From Nitrosopumilales archaeon (GTDB taxonomy: Archaea > Thermoproteota > Nitrososphaeria > Nitrososphaerales > Nitrosopumilaceae), in contig JAEHKQ010000246.1 in assembly GCA_016838795.1 (NCBI GenBank), positions 1 through 7,153 of the forward strand: DNA of 7,153 nt. The letters run 5' to 3'. The first letter of the stretch is position 1. Every line of letters starts with the position of its first letter. This document shows, piece after piece, positions 1 through 5,664 of the stretch. A program made the translations under genes and the position numbers. Under the pieces are notes generated by a model that saw only the letters and a program-made list of their open reading frames with translations, had not been told where the DNA came from and did no database searches.

Positions 1-1065
1 CTGTTGAACTAGATCTGCAGTACCAAGATCTTTTTCTGATAGATCATCAAGGTTAGTTGTTACTCTACCTCCAGTTGCTTTAGCAAGTTTTGTCATATCA
101 CTTTCTTTTACTCGTCTAACAGCCAATATTCCATTTTTTGCCAGATAATGCTGAGCAACATCATCAATTCCTTTTTGACAAAGTAAAACGTTGGCGCCAA
201 CCTCACGAATTTTGTCTACCATCGTCTTTAGCATTCTTTGTTCTTCTTCAAGAAACAGTTGCATTTGAGTTGGATCAGTAATTCTAATCTCAGCGCTCAT
301 TTCAGTTTTTTCAACTTCAAGAGCTGTATTGATCAATGCAATCTTTGCCTTTTCAATTTTAGTTGGCATTCCACTGTGAACAACTTCTTTATCCAAAATA
401 ATTCCTTTGATAAGCTCAGTATCTTGAATTGAAGCCCCAGCCTTTTTCTCTACTTTAATATTATCAAGATCAACAGTGTATTTTTCTCCTTTTTTTGTTG
501 CAATTTTTAAAATTGCATCAACAACTAGTTTTGATATAGGACCACTATCTTCTGAAATTAATTTTGATTGCATGCTTGTTTTACAAATCTTAAGAAGTGA
601 TTCTTTATCATCAGGTTGTATTTTCATAGATATCTCCGAAAGAATTTCAAGAGTTTTTGCAGATGCTGCTCGATATCCTTCAACTATTACAGTGGAATGA
701 ACATCTTTTTTGAGAAGCTCTTGTGCTTTATCAAGCAAGGATCCTGCAAAAACAACAGCAGAGGTAGTTCCATCCCCAACCTCATTATCTATTGTTTTTG
801 CTATTTCAACCATCATTTTTGCGGCGGGATGCTGAACATCAATCTCTTTGAGAATAGTAGCTCCATCATTTGTAATAGTAACATCGCCTAAAGGATCAAC
901 CAGCATCTTATCTAAACCACGTGGGCCCAAGCTAGATTTGACTAAATCGGCTACAAGTTTTGCAGCTGTGATATTGTTTTGCTGGGCATCCTTACCCTTT
1001 TGCTGAAGGGCGCTTTCCTTTAGAACCAATACTGGTCCTTGTGGTGTTTGTTGAATTGATGCCAT
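1..1065 (-). CDS. Thermosome subunit (group II chaperonin), N-terminal 355 residues, truncated by window edge
   Basis: Subunit of the archaeal cytosolic chaperonin, an ATP-driven double-ring protein-folding machine. Reading the minus strand from the ATG at 1065 gives an unbroken frame of 355 codons to the left edge; full family members are about 540-560 residues, so roughly the last third lies outside. Visible group II motifs are LGPRGLDKML (46-55), NDGATI (66-71) and the nucleotide-binding GDGTTS (97-102, Asp98 in the ATP site). The equatorial start is followed by intermediate and apical segments, ending with ILAVRRVKESDMTKLAKATGG near residues 310-330. No Shine-Dalgarno precedes the ATG, and a TATA-like box lies about 30 bases upstream, which fits a leaderless or short-leader mRNA. 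The gene lies 41 bases downstream of the adenine deaminase-like gene on the same strand. Archaea often carry two or more paralogous subunits; which one this is cannot be told from the fragment. The family assignment is very secure. Confidence 0.97.
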   Translation of the reverse strand, partial: MASIQQTPQGPVLVLKESALQQKGKDAQQNNITAAKLVADLVKSSLGPRGLDKMLVDPLGDVTITNDGATILKEIDVQHPAAKMMVEIAKTIDNEVGDGTTSAVVFAGSLLDKAQELLKKDVHSTVIVEGYRAASAKTLEILSEISMKIQPDDKESLLKICKTSMQSKLISEDSGPISKLVVDAILKIATKKGEKYTVDLDNIKVEKKAGASIQDTELIKGIILDKEVVHSGMPTKIEKAKIALINTALEVEKTEMSAEIRITDPTQMQLFLEEEQRMLKTMVDKIREVGANVLLCQKGIDDVAQHYLAKNGILAVRRVKESDMTKLAKATGGRVTTNLDDLSEKDLGTADLVQQ

Positions 1066-1093
1066 AATTCAGTTTGAATGCTGAGAATGCCCC

Positions 1094-1100
1094 TTTTTAA
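1094..1100 (-). promoter_or_regulatory. Putative TATA box of the thermosome gene
   Basis: In the 41-base gap between the ade-like stop and the thermosome ATG, the minus strand reads TTAAAAA, centred about 32 bases before the ATG at 1065. Archaeal TATA boxes sit about 26 bases before the transcription start, so the transcript would start around 1070 with a leader of only a few bases. That agrees with the lack of a ribosome-binding site. It suggests that the chaperonin gene has its own promoter rather than relying on read-through. A second AT-rich stretch (1106-1116) overlaps the end of the preceding gene and is a weaker alternative. Confidence 0.4.
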
Positions 1101-1106
1101 CATTAC

Positions 1107-2873
1107 TTAATTAATTGGAGAAATAAAAGATCTTTTTTTGATATCAACAATTCCAGAATGAAGAATTCTAATTGATGGAAGTGCTAAAAATGGCAAGAAA
1201 AGTGGAATTAGATGTGGTCTTCTAAATTTTGAACCAGCGTCTATTATTGAATCATTTAATGTTGAAAAAGATGAAGATACTTTCTCAAATGAATCTGTTG
1301 AAATGATTCCTCCAAATGGTAATGAAAGTGATGATAAAGGCCTACCATCTTTTATAGCTACTAATCCACCTTGTGTTTTGATTAGGTGATTTGCAGCTAC
1401 TGCCATATCTTTTTCATTTGAACCAATCACAATCATATCATTTTCGTGAAAACACCAAGTAGATGCGAATGCACCAATTTGTGGACCAAAGTTATTCAAA
1501 AATCCAATTACATGTTTATTTGTGCCAAAAGTTCTATCAAATGCAGCTACTTTCCAGACATCTTTATCGAACGAGGGCATAACATTTCCATTCCTTGTCT
1601 TAAGGTCTATGATATCGAGTTTTGTAATGATCTCAGTTGAAAGTTTAATTGAATTTGCAGAAACATTTGGTGATTTTGATTTTATGAAAAAATCTTTTTC
1701 TGAGAATTTTTTTGAAAGCTTTACTGTTTTTTTAATCCAGCTGGGAATAGATTTTTTCTTGATTTTTTTAACAATACTACCATTTGATGCAACAAGTTTG
1801 CCACCAACGAAAACTTTTCTTGGTTTAATTCTGGTCAAATCATCAAAAACTAAAATGTCAGCTAGTTTTCCAGGTGCAATTCCACCAAGGTCCTTTCCCA
1901 TGTTATAATAGTCAAAACAGTTTTTTGATGCGATGGTGAATGCATCAATTGGATTTACACCATTTTGAATGGCTTCCCGTACACAATGGTCAATGTGACC
2001 ATAATTTTCTAAATCAAAAGGATCAAGACCATCTGAGCAAAACATCAGTCGGTCAATGTAGGTACCATTTGACAAAACTTTAGTCATGATCTCTTTTAGA
2101 TCACGTCGAATTGACCCCTCACGAATCATAATCCACATCCCAAGTCGTAATCTTTCTAGCACCTGATCAAAGTCAATAGGTTCGTGACATGATAAGATGC
2201 CTGATGAAATGTAGGCATTTAGCTTTTTTCCTGAGGCACCTGCAGTATGACCATTGATAATACAATCACCCTCAAGCATCAAAGAAAGAGACTTCATTGT
2301 TTTAGAATCACGTCCTGTAACCTTTGTCCATGAAAATACTTCTCCTAAACCTAACACATTATGTAGTTTTATTGCTGATTTTTGTTGAGACAGAGAAAGT
2401 GTTTTTCCATGACTAAACTTTCTATCTACAGGAAGACCCCCAGGAACCACATGAAAAATTCTTAATGGCAAATCTGTTGTTTGCCTTAGAAATTCTAGAA
2501 ATCCCCTATAACCGCAGACACTAACAATATCGATTGGATCAGAAAAAAATGAGGTAACACCACATAAAAGAGATTTTTTTATCATTTCTGATGGTAAAAC
2601 GAATTGATCTATGTGTATATGTGCATCAGCGAAACCTGGAGAAACAAATTTTTCTTCCAAATCAATTACTGTAGTTTTTGGACCAGCCGTATGTGTTGCA
2701 TCAGGACCGACGAAAGCAATTCTATCATTTAGAATAGCAATCTGAGTTTGTGGAATAATTTCTCTTGTGTATACATTAACTAATTTACAATTTTTAAAAA
2801 TCATATCAGCTTTTTTTTCTCCCATTGCAACTGCATTCAATGATGAAATAGAAGAAGAGAGAGTAGAAGTCAT
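1107..2873 (-). CDS. Adenine deaminase-like metal-dependent amidohydrolase (AdeC family, atypical)
   Basis: 588 residues from the ATG at 2873, close to the family's usual 550-600. The order is an N-terminal composite beta domain, an amidohydrolase barrel (about 70-340) and an adenine deaminase C-terminal domain (about 400-588). The expected metal ligands are all present: H85 and H87 in AHIH, E178 in GLGEVF, H209 in INGHTAG, H230 in LSCHEP and D281 in FCSDGLDP. Further family blocks are GHIDHCVREAI, DLGGIAPGKLADILV, and near the end FLALPSIRILHSGIVDI. Canonical AdeC converts adenine to hypoxanthine plus ammonia in purine salvage. Here three blocks that I recall as conserved differ: HIESS is HIDQF (87-91), RHHGTG is RTFGTN (447-452) and HDSHN is FHEND (475-479). 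Another substrate is therefore possible. The frame also opens at a TTG at 2882, but the ATG at 2873 lies about 30 bases after a TATA-like box; the ATG at 2825 is a further alternative. Family membership is secure; adenine as the substrate is not. Confidence 0.88.
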   Translation of the reverse strand: MTSTLSSSISSLNAVAMGEKKADMIFKNCKLVNVYTREIIPQTQIAILNDRIAFVGPDATHTAGPKTTVIDLEEKFVSPGFADAHIHIDQFVLPSEMIKKSLLCGVTSFFSDPIDIVSVCGYRGFLEFLRQTTDLPLRIFHVVPGGLPVDRKFSHGKTLSLSQQKSAIKLHNVLGLGEVFSWTKVTGRDSKTMKSLSLMLEGDCIINGHTAGASGKKLNAYISSGILSCHEPIDFDQVLERLRLGMWIMIREGSIRRDLKEIMTKVLSNGTYIDRLMFCSDGLDPFDLENYGHIDHCVREAIQNGVNPIDAFTIASKNCFDYYNMGKDLGGIAPGKLADILVFDDLTRIKPRKVFVGGKLVASNGSIVKKIKKKSIPSWIKKTVKLSKKFSEKDFFIKSKSPNVSANSIKLSTEIITKLDIIDLKTRNGNVMPSFDKDVWKVAAFDRTFGTNKHVIGFLNNFGPQIGAFASTWCFHENDMIVIGSNEKDMAVAANHLIKTQGGLVAIKDGRPLSSLSLPFGGIISTDSFEKVSSSFSTLNDSIIDAGSKFRRPHLIPLFLPFLALPSIRILHSGIVDIKKRSFISPIN

Positions 2874-2897
2874 AAATTTCAATTATGTTTTTCGGCC

Positions 2898-2905
2898 TAT
2901 TATAG
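2898..2905 (-). promoter_or_regulatory. Putative TATA box for the adenine deaminase-like gene
   Basis: The minus strand reads CTATAATA here, with its 5' end 32 bases before the ATG at 2873. This places the expected transcription start at or within a few bases of the ATG, as in a leaderless archaeal mRNA. No Shine-Dalgarno precedes that ATG. The spacing is the main reason for choosing 2873 over the TTG at 2882 as the start. Confidence 0.5.
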
Positions 2906-2913
2906 ATTCAATA

Positions 2914-2922
2914 CTTAAATTA
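2914..2922 (+). promoter_or_regulatory. Putative TATA box for the L44e-S27e operon
   Basis: The plus strand reads CTTAAATTA, with its 5' end 31 bases before the ATG at 2945. The predicted transcription start coincides with or closely precedes the start codon, and there is no Shine-Dalgarno, so the mRNA is probably leaderless. The geometry mirrors the divergent promoter on the other strand. Confidence 0.5.
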
Positions 2923-2944
2923 CCGAAAAATTGGCTTGTTTGTT

Positions 2945-3226
2945 ATGAACTATCCAAAGGAGATCAGACGATACTGTCCAAAGTGCAATACTCACACAGT
3001 ACAAAAGGTCTCACTTTACAAACCAGGGAAAAGAAGAGGTTCTGCACTTGGTGAGAGGCGCCACGCAAAAGACAAAAAGGGATATGGTGGACAAAAGTTC
3101 CCAAAACTAGCAAAGCCTGCAAAGACTACAAAGAAAGCAACCCGTATACTTACCTGTACTGTTTGTAAAAAGAAGTTCAATACATTAGGAATTAGAATTA
3201 GAAAATTTGAGTTGGTAGCAGTATGA
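2945..3226 (+). CDS. rpl44e: 50S ribosomal protein L44e
   Basis: 93-residue, very basic zinc-binding protein of the large ribosomal subunit, found in archaea and eukaryotes (eukaryotic eL42) but not bacteria. In eukaryotes it lies near the E site. Two zinc-ligand pairs are visible: C11-P-K-C14 and C71-T-V-C74. Between them is the family block SLYKPGKRRGSALGERR (23-39) followed by the lysine/glycine stretch KDKKGYGGQKFPK. The frame extends upstream to a TTG at 2936, but the ATG at 2945 gives the expected N-terminus (MNYPKEIRRYCPKC) and the right TATA spacing. The stop overlaps the ATG of S27e by four bases (ATGA), so the two genes are co-transcribed and probably translationally coupled. This pairing is common in archaeal genomes. 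The assignment is very secure. Confidence 0.97.
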   Translation: MNYPKEIRRYCPKCNTHTVQKVSLYKPGKRRGSALGERRHAKDKKGYGGQKFPKLAKPAKTTKKATRILTCTVCKKKFNTLGIRIRKFELVAV

Positions 3227-3420
3227 AAAAAGATCATATTCCTATTCCAATACCAAGTAGTAAATTCCTAAAAATTGACTGTAAGGAATGTGGCGAACAA
3301 CAGATTGTTTTCTCTCATGTAACTACAAATGTAACTTGTAATTCATGTGGAAATACTATTGCAAAGCCAATGGGATCTAAAGCAAAATTTTTTGGAAATC
3401 TTTCAGGAAGCGTTGAGTAG
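3223..3420 (+). CDS. rps27e: 30S ribosomal protein S27e
   Basis: 65-residue zinc-ribbon protein of the small ribosomal subunit, shared by archaea and eukaryotes (eS27). The four zinc ligands are C20, C23, C39 and C42 (in CKECG and CNSCG), with the typical QIVFSHVTTNVTCNSCG core and the ending IAKPMGSKAKFFG. The length matches archaeal S27e. The ATG is embedded in the L44e stop codon region (ATGA overlap). The last 18 bases, including the stop, lie opposite the last codons of the convergent cobY, so the two operons overlap tail to tail and any transcript extending past S27e is antisense to cobY. Confidence 0.97.
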   Translation: MKKDHIPIPIPSSKFLKIDCKECGEQQIVFSHVTTNVTCNSCGNTIAKPMGSKAKFFGNLSGSVE

Positions 3421-3987
3421 TTCGTAATCCTGTTTTGTATTTAAATTAAAAGCAACTCGCTTATCATCAAGAATTTGAAATGTTTCCTTGATTTGTGTTA
3501 GATTATTGATCTTTTTTGTATTGATAAGTGAGATTCCAGTGAAAAAACACTTTTGATCATTAAATGTTACCATAAACTCAGATGTTAAATTAAGTGAATC
3601 TAAAAATTCCTTTGTTACAATAATACTTGTCCAAACATTTTCTGGATTGTATAAAGATACAATATTCTTAATTATTTTGCCATCAAGAAAAGGAAGATCA
3701 CCTGATGTTACAAAAACAGGATCAAAAATTGAACTTAAAACTTGGTTAAGATCAGTGACAAAACCTGTACCATTCGAGTCAACTATTTCAATATTTGATT
3801 TGGTTAACAAAGCTTTGGTTTTTGGGGAATTTGGACTTGTTATAGCCATTACTTTTGAAAAACATTTTGATTCATTAAGTGCATCAATAACATGAAGTAT
3901 TACAGGTTTTTTGTATTTTAGAAGAAGTTTTTCTTGTTCCAATTCCATTCTGGTGCCTTTCCCACCAGCCATCACAATTCCAATCAT
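3403..3987 (-). CDS. cobY: GTP:adenosylcobinamide-phosphate guanylyltransferase CobY
   Basis: Archaeal non-orthologous replacement for the guanylyltransferase half of bacterial CobU. It transfers GMP from GTP to adenosylcobinamide phosphate to make adenosylcobinamide-GDP, the substrate of CobS. The 194-residue protein has a nucleotidyltransferase fold, with the nucleotide-binding loop MAGGKGTRM (6-14) followed by EK (19-20). It also has AITSPNSPKTK (48-58) and NGTGFVTDLN (72-81), both typical of CobY. SGDLPF (95-100) carries a likely metal-binding D97. GISLIN (151-156) and AFNLNT (179-184) follow, close to the C-terminal block of Methanocaldococcus CobY as I recall it. The ATG overlaps the cobS stop by four bases (ATGA). 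No Shine-Dalgarno is seen, so translation probably depends on coupling. It is the last gene of the operon. The alternative, a MobA-type molybdopterin transferase, is disfavoured by the CobY motifs and the context. Confidence 0.93.
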   Translation of the reverse strand: MIGIVMAGGKGTRMELEQEKLLLKYKKPVILHVIDALNESKCFSKVMAITSPNSPKTKALLTKSNIEIVDSNGTGFVTDLNQVLSSIFDPVFVTSGDLPFLDGKIIKNIVSLYNPENVWTSIIVTKEFLDSLNLTSEFMVTFNDQKCFFTGISLINTKKINNLTQIKETFQILDDKRVAFNLNTKQDYELLNAS

Positions 3988-4712
3988 ATTGTTACAAAGA
4001 TCAAAAGTGAAGTTAAACGAGTAAACTCGTTAGATGCTCCTAAAACATCACCTGTTATCCCACCAAAGCTCCTAGTGGATAATCCAACTAGAAACAATGT
4101 AACTATAACACCTGCTGCAAACACTATCATTCCTGTACTTCCAGCCACAATAACTAAGGGGATGATTGTCAGTGCAATTGAGGCAGCCAATTTTTTCTTA
4201 TCTTTCATTAGTTGTACGAAAGGTGAATTTGTGCCCAATGCTGCAGATTGGCCGGTACTAGCCATTAATACCATTGAGAATTTAGCCATAATTTCACTTA
4301 CAAGAATTGCTTGAAACAAAAGATAGCCTTCGAATAATGAAAGTGCAATAATCATACCAATGATATACAAAACAACTGTCACAATTCCAGCTGAACCAGT
4401 TGAAAGATCCTTCATTGCTTGGAGTTTTTTCTCTTTTGTTCCCTTTGCCATCAATCCATCAGCAAAGTCAGCAAGACCATCTGTATGGTGAATTCCAGTG
4501 ATTAGTGCAATTGATCCCATCACTAGTAGTCCGATAACTAATGGTTCTAATCCGATATATGATAAACCATAACCAAAACCACCAACAACAAGTCCGATTA
4601 CAATTCCAACAATCGGAAAAAGATACATGTATTTAGCAATTGTTTCAAGATTCGCGTTATTTGTTGGAATAATTGTTAAAAATGAAAATACTGAACTAAT
4701 TTCCTTAAGCAT
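3984..4712 (-). CDS. cobS: Adenosylcobinamide-GDP ribazoletransferase (cobalamin synthase) CobS
   Basis: Integral membrane enzyme that joins adenosylcobinamide-GDP to alpha-ribazole or its 5'-phosphate, closing the nucleotide loop of cobalamin. The 242 residues match the family's roughly 250. The metal-binding signature HHTDGLADFADGL (75-87; D78, D82, D85) is intact, as are STGSAGI (104-110) and the C-terminal GGITGDVLGA (217-226) followed by NE. About five or six hydrophobic segments are visible (for example 31-50, 57-73, 111-130, 178-211). The frame can start at a TTG at 4727, but the ATG at 4712 is preferred: it has GGTGG at 4721-4717 four bases before it and begins MLKEISSVFSFLTIIP, as family members do. 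From 4712 it overlaps the cbiB stop by eight bases. At its own end it overlaps cobY by four. Confidence 0.96.
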   Translation of the reverse strand: MLKEISSVFSFLTIIPTNNANLETIAKYMYLFPIVGIVIGLVVGGFGYGLSYIGLEPLVIGLLVMGSIALITGIHHTDGLADFADGLMAKGTKEKKLQAMKDLSTGSAGIVTVVLYIIGMIIALSLFEGYLLFQAILVSEIMAKFSMVLMASTGQSAALGTNSPFVQLMKDKKKLAASIALTIIPLVIVAGSTGMIVFAAGVIVTLFLVGLSTRSFGGITGDVLGASNEFTRLTSLLIFVTI

Positions 4713-5664
4713 GAATCCACCATCCAATGTATGATAATATAATAATGATTGGGATTACAACAATTCCACAGAAAATAATTGATGTCATTTTCATTAATAT
4801 AATTGCGAATTTGATGTGATGTTTTGTAAGTTCAAAACTTCCTTCCCCAAGTGAATAATGATCAATTTTTTCAAACTTGGTTTGTAGCGCACCTGCAAGA
4901 GCTGCCATTGGATATCCTGCGTTAAGCGATTCTGTTTTTGTTCCATCCCTTTTCATTATTTGGTATGAGTTTTTCCAATCAACGCCAACGATCATTGCAC
5001 TTAGCACCATCACAAATGCTGTTAGTCTTGCAGGAATATAATTTAGAATTTTATCACAATTTGCGCCAAACCAGCCCACATTTTTGAAAATTGGATTTTT
5101 GTATCCTATCATCGAATCAATTGTGTTTATTATTCTGTATACAAATGCGCCTGGTAAACCAAGCAATGCAAAGTAGAATAATGGACCTGTTATTCCATCA
5201 ACTGTATTTTCGCTTATACTTTCAAGAACGCCTGAGAGAATGTGATTTTTATCTAATTCCTTCGTATTTCGCTTTACAATCAAGGCTAGTTTGTCTCGTG
5301 CGGCATCAAGGTTATCTTGATCAATTGATTCGACCACTGCCAACGCATGTTTTTCCATTCCTCTAATAGCAATGGTTGTCTTTAGAAGAATGCTTCCAGC
5401 GATTATTGAAATGATAAATTCAATATAATTGGCCGAGATGAAATTAATTCCAATATCTAATGCTATAAGTAAAGTTGAAACAACAGCTGTAATGGCTAAC
5501 ACTAACAAAAAACCACCAAGTTTTCCTAATTTTTTAGCATTTGGTGTTAGTTGCGCAATTAAACTACCAATCCAAGCAGTTGGATGATGTTTCGACTTTG
5601 GATCACCTGCTACAAAATCTAATGCAAGTGCAAATACTACTATCATTATTGATTCAATTATCAA
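4705..5664 (-). CDS. cbiB: Adenosylcobinamide(-phosphate) synthase CbiB (called CobD in Pseudomonas)
   Basis: Membrane enzyme that attaches aminopropanol (phosphate) to adenosylcobyric acid. The 319 residues match the family. Motifs in order: DFVAGDP (16-22) and HPTAWIG (27-33), then KRNTKELDKNHI (131-142), ESISENTVDG (148-157), INTIDSMIGYK (179-189), IPARLTA (210-216) and NAGYPMAALAGAL (248-260). Hydrophobic segments occur near 6-18, 50-75, 81-100, 161-178, 212-227 and 286-313. The chosen start is a TTG whose last two bases lie in the cobQ stop (TTGA, the counterpart of the ATGA overlaps nearby); GAGAGG stands eight bases before it. An ATG at 5646 would remove six residues and still keep every motif (MIVVFALALDFVAGDP), so the start is uncertain. 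It is the second membrane protein of the operon, with its substrate probably supplied by the CobD-like and CobQ proteins encoded just upstream. Confidence 0.96.
   Translation of the reverse strand: MIIESIMIVVFALALDFVAGDPKSKHHPTAWIGSLIAQLTPNAKKLGKLGGFLLVLAITAVVSTLLIALDIGINFISANYIEFIISIIAGSILLKTTIAIRGMEKHALAVVESIDQDNLDAARDKLALIVKRNTKELDKNHILSGVLESISENTVDGITGPLFYFALLGLPGAFVYRIINTIDSMIGYKNPIFKNVGWFGANCDKILNYIPARLTAFVMVLSAMIVGVDWKNSYQIMKRDGTKTESLNAGYPMAALAGALQTKFEKIDHYSLGEGSFELTKHHIKFAIILMKMTSIIFCGIVVIPIIIILSYIGWWIHA
4717..4721 (-). promoter_or_regulatory. Shine-Dalgarno-like site deciding the cobS start
   Basis: The minus strand reads GGTGG here, with four bases (ATTC) before the ATG at 4712. 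It lies inside the end of cbiB. The upstream TTG candidate at 4727 has no comparable site, which favours the ATG at 4712. Confidence 0.45.

Larger units (their letters stand above)
2888..2930. repeat. Perfect 8-bp inverted repeat in the divergent ade/L44e promoter region
   Basis: The arm TTTTTCGG (2888-2895) and its exact reverse complement CCGAAAAA (2923-2930) are separated by 27 bases. The two TATA-like boxes lie inside the spacer. On each strand the arm reads CCGAAAAA just downstream of that strand's TATA-like box. This could be a shared promoter-proximal element or the two halves of an operator; with an AT-rich background and one occurrence, chance is not excluded. Confidence 0.5.

Noticed and set aside
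1522..1908. 128-codon plus-strand open frame inside the ade-like gene
   Set aside because: It lies entirely antisense to a gene with clear family motifs, and its translation has no recognisable domain. The same applies to the other open frames antisense to the thermosome, cobY, cobS, cbiB, cobQ and cobD genes (for example 476-700, 3647-3895, 5091-5366) and to 3016-3237 opposite L44e.
2936..2944. Upstream TTG start that would add three residues to L44e
   Set aside because: The ATG at 2945 gives the family N-terminus and the expected TATA spacing; the TTG has no Shine-Dalgarno and would fall before the predicted transcription start.
3421..3460. T-rich stretch after S27e as a poly-T transcription terminator
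   Set aside because: The longest run is only four T in CTGTTTTGTATTT, it is interrupted and lies in AT-rich cobY coding sequence, so it does not stand out. The six-T run near 3387-3392 is inside S27e itself.
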